Source: Pseudomonadota bacterium (GTDB taxonomy: Bacteria > Pseudomonadota > Alphaproteobacteria > Rickettsiales > Rickettsiaceae). From it: a stretch of 9,122 nucleotides of DNA. The translations under genes were made by a program, and so were the position numbers. Position 1 is the first letter of the stretch; every line of letters starts with the position of its first letter. Shown here piece by piece: positions 1 through 6,015 of the stretch. The DNA is taken from the NCBI GenBank assembly GCA_021804505.1, contig JAJZHL010000031.1, positions 1-9,122 on the forward strand, written 5' to 3'. The notes below the pieces were generated by a model. That model had not been told where the DNA came from and did not search any database. It saw only the letters and a list, made by a program, of their open reading frames with translations.

Positions 1-478
<478 letters not shown>

Positions 479-569
479 GCTGAGATTGTACTTGTGTACA
501 GCATTAATTCTGTAAGAAAAACACTAATAGTTTTCAGTTTTACCAACAACGCATACTATTCTATATTAG

Positions 570-709
570 ACTTATTTCAAAACTCGCTTATGGTAGGCGA
601 TTTGCAGAAGGCTTGGAACCTCATTTCGCAGCGTATTTGAATGACGCGCACGATTTGAGTACCGAACCGATGTACGAATCACCAGCAAAAGTAGAGTTTC
701 AGAAGAAGT
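570..709. repeat. 140-nt imperfect palindrome in the 23S-5S spacer
   Basis: The left arm starts ACTTATTTCAAAACTCGC (570-587). The reverse complement of the right arm starts ACTTCTTCTGAAACTCTA (709 down to 692). Aligned without gaps, the two arms match at about 35 of 59 positions, and several mismatches would be G-U pairs in RNA. The centre is near 639, where GCGT (631-634) and ACGC (644-647) close a 9-nt loop. The element fills most of the spacer and ends only a few bases before the 5S precursor stem. It resembles in style the palindromic elements dispersed in rickettsial genomes, but I cannot assign it to a named family. It contains no tRNA. Confidence 0.6.
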
Positions 710-712
710 ATA

Positions 713-866
713 ATAACAGTTTGTATTGCTAGCTTGGTGGTTATAGCATGAGTGCAACACCCGATCCCATACCGAACTCGAACGTGAAACCTCATCGCGC
801 TAATGGTACTATGCCCTGAGGCATGGGAGAGTAAGTCGCTGCCAAGCTTGCAATACAAATTGTTAT
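713..866 (+). other. Precursor stem enclosing 5S rRNA
   Basis: Bases 713-737 pair with 842-866 over 25 positions, with one T-T mismatch (730/849) and one G-U pair (719/860). The inner seven pairs are helix I of 5S rRNA itself; the outer part lies outside the mature molecule. A long near-perfect stem around an rRNA is the usual substrate for an RNase III-type cut during maturation. That role is inferred here from structure alone. Confidence 0.6.
731..848 (+). rRNA. rrf: 5S ribosomal RNA
   Basis: The sequence has the standard 5S layout in about 118 nt. Helix I is formed by AGCTTGG (731-737) and CCAAGCT (842-848). The conserved block CACCCGATCCCATACCGAACTCG (split as CACCCGATCC and CATACCGAACTCG) runs from about 758 to 780. 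GCGCTAATGGTACTATGCC and GGCATGGGAGAGTAAGTCG form the remaining arms. The gene follows the 23S gene after about 250 nt, on the same strand, with no tRNA between them. This agrees with the rickettsial arrangement in which 23S-5S form a unit; whether 16S lies elsewhere cannot be seen. Exact ends are set by the pairing and could be off by one or two bases. Confidence 0.95.
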
Positions 867-924
867 CGCAAATTTTTTGTAAAAATTTCTACCATCTATA
901 TCAGCCATAAAAATTATTTTGATC

Positions 925-950
925 TAGCAGCAGTAAGCTGCCTATTTTAG
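925..950 (+). terminator. Possible intrinsic terminator of the rRNA unit
   Basis: GCAGC (927-931) and GCTGC (937-941) form a stem around the loop AGTAA. The stem can extend by two A-T pairs across a bulged C. CTATTTTAG and then TAAATTTTTA follow, a modest T-rich run. It is the only GC-containing hairpin with T's after the 5S gene, but the stem is short. Confidence 0.4.
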
Positions 951-1000
951 TAAATTTTTAAATTCCTATACTATAAAACATCACAATATATAAAGTAAAA

Positions 1001-1093
1001 ATGAGCGTTATTAAAATTTTAGCGAAGCATTTTATGACGATTTTACGAGCTATTTACCTAGCAATAGACCTCAATGTCATGAGGGCAGTGTGA
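1001..1093 (+). CDS. Possible 30-residue leader peptide coupled to the kinase-like gene
   Basis: An ATG at 1001 opens a 30-codon frame that begins MSVIKILAKHF and ends NVMRAV. Its TGA (1091-1093) overlaps the GTG start of the next gene in the arrangement GTGA, which is typical of translational coupling. A possible -10 box TATACT lies at 967-972, with no good -35. The ribosome-binding site is poor (TAAAG at 991-995). The peptide has lysines, then a run of hydrophobic residues, and no recognisable family. It could equally be a chance frame or the tail of a lost upstream gene, so treat it as tentative. Confidence 0.22.
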   Translation: MSVIKILAKHFMTILRAIYLAIDLNVMRAV

Positions 1094-1509
1094 GTGAAGT
1101 TCATAAGAGGCTAGAAACTATAGATAAGACGTTACCTACTTTTAATCTTGAATTTACAGGCAAAGAGGAGGATCGTCCGCTTATTAATGCTGTTATGTCT
1201 CATTTGAGAATCCCTTCTAATACTCAAATCAAAATTAAATATGACAGAGAATCATCTACATCTACTAGTGTGTTATATTCTATAGAATACAACGATACAC
1301 AGTTAATCCTTAAGTTCTTAGATCAGCCAATGTTGCATGAAAATATTATTAAAGTTAGGAGTTACATACAAGGGCAAGACGAATTTAAAGCATTAAAAAA
1401 TACCATCGTTTTACCCATTTTAACAGGTAAATTTAATAATATATATTATGAGGTTCAGCCCAAAGCACCAGGACTGTCTATTGATAAAATATTGATCCAA
1501 AGAGCTTAG
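1090..1509 (+). CDS. Phosphotransferase/kinase-like protein, N-terminal fragment (frameshifted)
   Basis: This 139-codon frame starts at GTG 1090, with GAGGG (1081-1085) as a well-placed ribosome-binding site. It stops at TAG 1507-1509. Alone it has no clear motif. Its end (KAPGLSIDKIL) should run on into the next frame, which is open from 1496 and reads SKELSSEYLKECFVKLGQTI before the kinase catalytic loop. The two frames are related by one extra base somewhere in 1493-1509. The region would be the N-lobe of an aminoglycoside-phosphotransferase/choline-kinase-fold enzyme; residues 50-80 (IKYDRESSTSTS, then the LILKFL strand) look like its beta sheet with a possible ATP-binding lysine. Together with the next entry it forms a pseudogene of about 378 codons. 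Substrate unknown. That the two pieces were one gene is inferred from frame continuity and spacing. Confidence 0.6.
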   Translation: MSEVHKRLETIDKTLPTFNLEFTGKEEDRPLINAVMSHLRIPSNTQIKIKYDRESSTSTSVLYSIEYNDTQLILKFLDQPMLHENIIKVRSYIQGQDEFKALKNTIVLPILTGKFNNIYYEVQPKAPGLSIDKILIQRA

Positions 1510-1540
1510 TTCAGAATATTTAAAAGAGTGTTTTGTTAAA

Positions 1541-2221
1541 TTGGGGCAAACTATCTCTTCTATTCACCTAAAAGGAAGCATTGATAAATCTGTAGTCGAT
1601 TTAAGTAAAATTAAAACTCTGCTTATTCATAATGATTTACATGGAGGCAATATTTTTTATGATGGTCAGTCAATTTATTTGATCGATAACGAGGAGTTTG
1701 CGCGAAGCATACAGAATCCTACTAACGTCTCATCTGATTTGCGTAGCATATTATTTCAAACTACATACCTGCATGTTTTATTTTTTGCAACCGAACAAAA
1801 CACAGCTACACAAAGGAAGGAATTGTTTGATTTTACTAAATGTTTTTTTAAAGGTTATACAAGCAATTTAAAAGGTATCAATTTTTCAGAATATTTATAT
1901 TCTTTTATTGATCAGTCAAGCAGTAAACTATGTCAAATAGACACGAACGAACCTTTATTACCTCTTGAGGAAAGAGAGAAATTAGTTACTGAATTAAAGC
2001 AATACGTAATAACAGATTTAATATCAACAAAAAATACATATTTATTTCAGCAAGAATCTGCGCCTGGTAATTTGGTTGATACTCAAAATTCTACAGACAC
2101 TACATCTACTATTCCTTCTATGAAGTCTGGTGAACAAATACAGTCTTTGCAATTAGTAGAGATAATAGGAGATCATGTCATACTCACCACCAACTGGGAC
2201 ATTCCTGGTTATTTTGTATAG
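1541..2221 (+). CDS. Phosphotransferase/kinase-like protein, C-terminal fragment with catalytic loop
   Basis: The frame is open from 1496; the first usable start is TTG 1541, which lacks a convincing ribosome-binding site, so this is more likely the 3' half of the preceding gene than a separate gene. Counting from that TTG, residues 29-37 read IHNDLHGGN, the HxDxxxxN catalytic loop of the APH/choline-kinase family (catalytic D32, metal-binding N37). LIDNEEF follows with D49 in the place of the metal-binding aspartate. About 100 further residues are helical, and a polar Thr/Ser-rich tail (about 170-200) ends in DIPGYFV. Such enzymes phosphorylate small molecules or sugars in the cytosol; nothing here shows which. 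Catalytic residues are preserved, so the frameshift may be recent. Confidence 0.6.
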   Translation: MGQTISSIHLKGSIDKSVVDLSKIKTLLIHNDLHGGNIFYDGQSIYLIDNEEFARSIQNPTNVSSDLRSILFQTTYLHVLFFATEQNTATQRKELFDFTKCFFKGYTSNLKGINFSEYLYSFIDQSSSKLCQIDTNEPLLPLEEREKLVTELKQYVITDLISTKNTYLFQQESAPGNLVDTQNSTDTTSTIPSMKSGEQIQSLQLVEIIGDHVILTTNWDIPGYFV

Positions 2222-2279
2222 AAGTAAGAGAAGAAACGCACTGGCAGGGAAAGATTATTATGTGCTAGGAAAGATAATT

Positions 2280-2444
2280 TTACTTCTTAAGAGTAGTTTC
2301 CAATTTTGCCAACCATACAGTTGCAGCGCCACATGCAGGATCAGTGCTTTTATAATCAATCACTGTGAACTTATATTGCTTTAATAACTCTTCGTACTCA
2401 GCAGGAGAAAGCGAGGCATGGTAAAGTTTTTCGCCACCATATTC
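2280..2444 (-). pseudogene. C-terminal remnant of a SAM-dependent methyltransferase-like gene
   Basis: Reading the minus strand from 2444 down to the TAA at 2282-2280 gives 54 codons. They run EYGGEKLYHASLSPAEYEEL, then LKQYKFTVIDYKSTDPACG, then AATVWLAKLETTLKK. An in-frame TGA (2447-2445) lies just upstream, and the gene has no start. The pattern of a YHASLSPxEY helix, then FxVxDYKSxDPxCGxxTVWLAK at the C-terminus, is familiar to me from class I methyltransferases in intracellular bacteria. This assignment rests on recall of that tail only; the SAM-binding half is absent. The remnant points against its neighbours and abuts the transposase fragment, which suggests that a deletion or rearrangement joined them. 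Confidence 0.5.
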
Positions 2445-2564
2445 TCACCAGCCCAGAATCCGATAGAGAAATTCTGGGCTAATATGAAACGATGGATTAA
2501 GAATAGAATCAACGAATTCAGTAAGCTTTACAAAGCAATTATAGAGTTCTTTTGTCTATGCTAA
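2418..2564 (+). pseudogene. IS630-type transposase, 3' fragment
   Basis: The frame reads FSPAQNPIEKFWANMKRW, then IKNRINEFSKLYKAI, and stops at TAA 2562-2564. The signature NPIE-x-FW-xxx-KR carries the last acidic residue of the DDE catalytic triad of IS630-family transposases. Just upstream, CCACCATAT in another frame would give the usual PPY before SP. That would require two extra bases (TC at about 2443-2446), a second lesion, although the overlap with the methyltransferase remnant makes this part ambiguous. The first two catalytic aspartates and the 5' end are missing, so it cannot transpose. I could not identify terminal inverted repeats or a TA target duplication. Confidence 0.6.
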
Positions 2565-2575
2565 TCCTACTTAAG

Positions 2576-2640
2576 TTGCAATACAATTAAATATAAGGCT
2601 AATGTATAAAACATGAATAAATTTTATTAGAAGGGATAAA
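2576..2640 (+). promoter_or_regulatory. Possible promoter and ribosome-binding site of the ankyrin-protease gene
   Basis: TTGCAA (2576-2581) and TAATGT (2600-2605), 18 nt apart, are a weak sigma-70-like pair. TATAAA (2605-2610) is an alternative -10. AGAAGGG (2629-2635) is a good ribosome-binding site five bases before ATG 2641 and supports that start. The promoter part is weak in DNA this AT-rich. Confidence 0.3.
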
Positions 2641-4995
2641 ATGTTAGATATTATAAGTGATATGCTAACCATAATGTTTGAGGTTTGGGAGATTTATCAA
2701 AGGAATGATATAGCTATTGATAATAAGCCAGACTCTCTGGGTAGGACTGGTCTGCATGTAGCTGTTTATTCTCGTAATATCACACAAGTGCAGCTTTTGG
2801 TAGAACAAGGTGCTAATATTAATGCAAGAAGCAACGATGGAATAACTCCCCTGTATCAAGCTGTTCATTCTGGGTATACGGACATAGTGAAGTTTTTGGT
2901 AGAACAAGGTGCTGATATTAAGGCAAAAAACTCTAATGGGTACACTTCTCTGCATCTAGCTGCTATGAATAATAATATGGATCTGGTAAAGTTTTTGGTA
3001 GGAAAAGGTGCCGATATTAATGAAAAAAACAACTATGGTAACACTCCTCTGCATCTAGCTGCTCGTTTTGGGCATGAGGAAACAGTGAAGATTCTGGTAG
3101 AAAGCCAACAGGAAAATCTATTGTTAATTAATTCTTTGGACAGTGATAAACATTCTATAGGCTATTATACTAACAATCCAGTTATGCAACAGTTTCTATT
3201 TAAGCATGGTATGATACCTGAACAAAAAAAAGTTGAGACGCGCAGTTTACTCAAAATTACTGAGGACAGACAATCTGTTCACGATGGTGTTGTGGTAAAA
3301 CGCGCAGATTATGTTACCAATCTACTTGTAGAATTTACAGGTACAGCAATTAAAAAAGAAGAGTTGGAAAGGGTTGCGGCTGCTTTTCAGAACAAGATAG
3401 ATAAATTATTTAATGATCCATTAAAAATTAAGTTACTTGATTTATCAGAACAAGAGAAGAATAGTATTGCAGAGACAGTCAAATTATCAGCAGAGACTAA
3501 ACAAAATAACGATCAGTTTGTCCTTGAAATTCTTAACCAAGCAAAAAATATACTTCAAGAGAAATATCTTAACAAGCCCAAAGGTAAAGTTGTTGATAAT
3601 TCCCTCCCAGCATTACCAATTCAATATAGCTGGGTAAAAGGACAAGAGAAATATATAACTATACCAGAAACTATTGGTCGCGTTTTACTGCTAATAGATA
3701 AATTAGAAATGCCTTATATAGCTAAACAAGAATTGTTAGTCACTCTTATGATGCAAAGTAATGAGGAAGAGTTAAAAGAGCCTTTAAAACGCATTCAATC
3801 GCTGCTTAATGATGATACTATTACCTTAGAGCAATTAACTAAGAAGGAGCCATGCCATAAACTATTGAATAAACTAGCTAATCAAGATAAAGCTGATGAG
3901 GAAGTGACTAAGCTATTTTCTAATATTAGTAGTGGCTTAGATATAAAAGAAATATGGCAGGAGCAGAAAAAGTTTAAACTTGCTGCCGCGATTTATATAG
4001 CTGGCACAACTTATGGTGAAAATAACAGTGCTTGCTTGGTAGGTATATGGCAGCAACTTATTGCAAGTATCATTGAAATCAATAGTACTTGGGGAGATGA
4101 GTTCGTGAAGTATAACGAGAAACAGCGTAATATGTTAGTTCAGGAGGCTAATTCTATTACCAAAATAAGTATTGAGGCTTTCGTAGAAGATTTAGCAAAA
4201 AAACTGATAGAACTATCTGCCGATCAGCCGAACCTAAAAGGTGCTTTATACGACCTTTCTTTAGGTATGTTATATATTAATGAGCCTAACAGCATTACGT
4301 TAGAACAGCAAAAGATTTTAACAAAAATTAATACTTTTTTCACTGAGAAGATAAAGACATATTTACCGTCTTATACTGCTGGAGTACCAACAGAAGCAAG
4401 TTATAAAATACTAATCGATGCATTAACTGCTTCTGTGCCAATGAAAGCTTTTGGACAAGAATGTATGAAGCAAGAAAATGATTCTTCAAAGGGTGCAGGC
4501 TCTGGTACGACTCTATATGAAAGTGAGAGCTATTGGTATGAGTATAGTAAGGTTGCTATAAAAGAAATGCTGGAAATTAGACTAAAGAGCCTGGGTGGGA
4601 ATACAGAGAATGTAAAAGTACTCTATCCAAACTATATTTTTAGTGAGAAAACTACTGCACTTTTTGTTAGAGATTTAGTTGCTCAGATAAGTGGAGCAAC
4701 TACTGGAAAATATGGAGGAGGTGCTGCTGTTCTCAAATTACTAATACCGGTTAATCTGAATAACCCGCACTGGGTAGGGATGACTGTAGAATTTACTGAT
4801 GGTAAGATTAAAGTTACCTATATGGACTCTGAAGACACTCTTATTCCTAATTCTCTTAGAGATGGATTAAAGACAGAACTAGCACGATTCGACCCTAATT
4901 CAACAATAGAAATAGCAGAAAAAGCGGTAGAGAAACAAAAGTATAATAATTGCGGTTTACATGTAATTGAACTTGATTGCTGCAGTTGCAGGTGA
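2641..4995 (+). CDS. Ankyrin-repeat protein with C-terminal Ulp1-like (C48) cysteine protease, frameshifted near the end
   Basis: The frame encodes 784 residues from ATG 2641. Four ankyrin repeats of 33 residues lie at about 31-63, 64-96, 97-129 and 130-160 (patterns GxTPLHLAA and VKFLVEQGADI). Residues 195-690 are mostly helical and not recognised; a short segment around C465 reads ENNSACLVGIWQQLIASI. The end has the Ulp1/SENP layout: H710 in NNPHWVGM, D729 in YMDSED, Q766 and C771 in QKYNNCGLHV. These are the catalytic triad and oxyanion-hole residue of proteases that cleave ubiquitin, SUMO or NEDD8. Such bacterial proteins are usually secreted effectors acting in the eukaryotic host, with the ankyrins binding a host protein; that is inference here. 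There is no signal peptide. After L778 the frame is wrong (DCCSCR, stop), whereas the +1 frame continues as IAAVAGEEARIPEKEA, so one extra base lies near 4972-4976. The truncation removes the rest of the helix after the catalytic cysteine and all of the tail, so the product may be inactive. Confidence 0.88.
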   Translation: MLDIISDMLTIMFEVWEIYQRNDIAIDNKPDSLGRTGLHVAVYSRNITQVQLLVEQGANINARSNDGITPLYQAVHSGYTDIVKFLVEQGADIKAKNSNGYTSLHLAAMNNNMDLVKFLVGKGADINEKNNYGNTPLHLAARFGHEETVKILVESQQENLLLINSLDSDKHSIGYYTNNPVMQQFLFKHGMIPEQKKVETRSLLKITEDRQSVHDGVVVKRADYVTNLLVEFTGTAIKKEELERVAAAFQNKIDKLFNDPLKIKLLDLSEQEKNSIAETVKLSAETKQNNDQFVLEILNQAKNILQEKYLNKPKGKVVDNSLPALPIQYSWVKGQEKYITIPETIGRVLLLIDKLEMPYIAKQELLVTLMMQSNEEELKEPLKRIQSLLNDDTITLEQLTKKEPCHKLLNKLANQDKADEEVTKLFSNISSGLDIKEIWQEQKKFKLAAAIYIAGTTYGENNSACLVGIWQQLIASIIEINSTWGDEFVKYNEKQRNMLVQEANSITKISIEAFVEDLAKKLIELSADQPNLKGALYDLSLGMLYINEPNSITLEQQKILTKINTFFTEKIKTYLPSYTAGVPTEASYKILIDALTASVPMKAFGQECMKQENDSSKGAGSGTTLYESESYWYEYSKVAIKEMLEIRLKSLGGNTENVKVLYPNYIFSEKTTALFVRDLVAQISGATTGKYGGGAAVLKLLIPVNLNNPHWVGMTVEFTDGKIKVTYMDSEDTLIPNSLRDGLKTELARFDPNSTIEIAEKAVEKQKYNNCGLHVIELDCCSCR

Positions 4996-5479
4996 GGAGG
5001 CGCGAATACCTGAAAAAGAAGCCTTAAAAGTACATTCAATGTTATTTGAACAATTTTTACTATTTAAAGAAGTTTGGAAGGCAAAAGAGAAAGATAAAAA
5101 TGAACTACCAAAGCCTGAAGAAAATGTTTTGGGAGCAGAACAACGCACAAAGAAGCTGGTAGATCAGCATCTATCACACACAGACCGGCAAACACCATCT
5201 GAACCAAGTTATTCTTTAGAAAAGCTGGTAGATAATTTGCGTATGTTTGTGCATGATAGTGCTGATGAGATTATAGAAGTTATGCGTACTGTATTACATG
5301 CTGAAGGCTGTGCTGTACCATCTAGAACAAACACCCAAGAATTAAGAAAAACTGTGGCACAGTACAAGTTTGATAAACAAGATAATTCGGTAGCTGAACC
5401 ATTAGAAGATCTATCGTCTTTAACAAGTTTGCTTGAAGAAATAGTACTGGCTGGAGGGAATGTCGAATTCTGCTTATAA
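4967..5479 (+). CDS. Out-of-frame C-terminal part of the ankyrin-Ulp1 protein
   Basis: This frame runs from TTG 4967 to TAA 5477-5479. Its first residues (NLIAAV) overlap the end of the preceding frame. Joined by removing one base, the text becomes NNCGLHVIELIAAVAGEEAR, which fits the helix that normally follows the catalytic cysteine of C48 proteases. About 167 residues would be added, giving a full protein near 945 residues. The tail is charged and probably helical (LLFKEVWKAKEKDKNELPK near the start, LRKTVAQYKF, LEDLSSLTSLLEEIVLAGG at the end) and matches no family I know. The TTG start has no ribosome-binding site before it, so separate translation is unlikely. AGGAGG (4995-5000) lies inside the frame but has no start codon at the right distance. 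Confidence 0.6.
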   Translation: MNLIAAVAGEEARIPEKEALKVHSMLFEQFLLFKEVWKAKEKDKNELPKPEENVLGAEQRTKKLVDQHLSHTDRQTPSEPSYSLEKLVDNLRMFVHDSADEIIEVMRTVLHAEGCAVPSRTNTQELRKTVAQYKFDKQDNSVAEPLEDLSSLTSLLEEIVLAGGNVEFCL

Positions 5480-5755
5480 CAATTAGGTTGAGATCTGAGG
5501 CTAACAAAAGTAGCTTGTATACTGCTGATACTTCAAGAATTGTTTTACCAAAATTTAGAAATCTCCGCTCCTCATCTACCTAAAAGTACACTGCGGTGCT
5601 AAGGTTCTTATTTTGATATCCAATTCTTGGATTATCAAGAGTATAGTGTAAATTACAGTTCTGTTGTAAATAGGTGTTTGGTATAAGGCATTATTAAATA
5701 ATAAAGTCATGGTAGGAAAATCAGGCTAAGAAGTATTTGGACTGAATAGAATATG
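5480..5755. other. Intergenic stretch between convergent genes, no convincing gene
   Basis: This interval lies between the end of the ankyrin-protease reading frames and the end of xseB. I see no RNA gene, no strong hairpin with a T-run on either strand and no long frame. Two weak symmetric sequences are present: TCTTG/CAAGA around a 6-nt loop (5625-5640) and an AT-only ATTAT/ATAAT near 5690-5705. A 26-codon open stretch on the plus strand (about 5604-5684, SYFDIQFLDYQEYSVNYSS) could be a coding remnant, but it has no recognised homology. Confidence 0.35.
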
Positions 5756-5995
5756 CTACGAATTAATATCTTCCAAAACAATCGTCGAATCGGCAAGTTT
5801 TGTGATTTTCTCTATCTTCAGTTTGGCTTCTTGCAATTTCTTTTCACAATGTTCTTTCAGTAGTACTCCTCGCTCAAAACTGATAATAGATGATTCTAGG
5901 GTTTCTTCACCAGTATCAATCTTCTTAACAATATCCTTAAGCTCAGCCAAAGCTGCTTCAAACGACATATCTTTTATAGTTGTTGAATTTGACAC
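5756..5995 (-). CDS. xseB: Exodeoxyribonuclease VII small subunit
   Basis: The 79-residue product matches the XseB family in length and pattern: [20 protein letters not shown] (two halves joined at residues 10-29), then [25 protein letters not shown], a two-helix coiled coil. XseB binds in several copies to the XseA catalytic subunit to form exonuclease VII, which degrades single-stranded DNA into oligonucleotides in repair and recombination. The start chosen is GTG 5995, preceded by TTGGAAAATT as ribosome-binding site. An internal ATG ten codons later lacks such a site. The gene begins 20 nt after the desaturase stop on the same strand, so the two are probably co-transcribed. xseA is not in this window. 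Confidence 0.93.
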   Translation of the reverse strand: MSNSTTIKDMSFEAALAELKDIVKKIDTGEETLESSIISFERGVLLKEHCEKKLQEAKLKIEKITKLADSTIVLEDINS

Positions 5996-6015
5996 AATTT
6001 TCCAAGAATTATAAG

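Noticed and set aside
572..760. Minus-strand frame across the spacer and 5S gene
   Set aside because: It covers the palindrome and the 5S gene and has no family resemblance; the symmetry of the palindrome keeps it open.
1493..1510. Programmed +1 frameshifting in the kinase-like gene (GCT TAG T resembles the prfB CTT TGA C layout)
   Set aside because: There is no upstream Shine-Dalgarno stimulator at the right distance and no biological reason known for this family; a one-base insertion is simpler.
2175..2384. Plus-strand frame overlapping the end of the kinase-like fragment
   Set aside because: It runs antisense through the methyltransferase remnant, has no plausible ribosome-binding site and a meaningless translation.
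848..2586. Shared 11-mer TTGCAATACAA at 848-858 and 2576-2586, as possible mobile-element ends
   Set aside because: Matches of 11 bases are expected by chance in 9 kb of AT-rich DNA, and the flanks differ.
2641..5479. A cytoplasmic-incompatibility pair (CidA/CidB-like) because of the Ulp1 domain
   Set aside because: No CidA-like partner precedes the gene, no PD-(D/E)XK nuclease-like region is recognisable in it, and the upstream gene is kinase-like. Only the protease fold is shared.
5625..5640. TCTTG/CAAGA hairpin as a terminator between the convergent genes
   Set aside because: The stem is only five pairs and no T-run follows on either strand.
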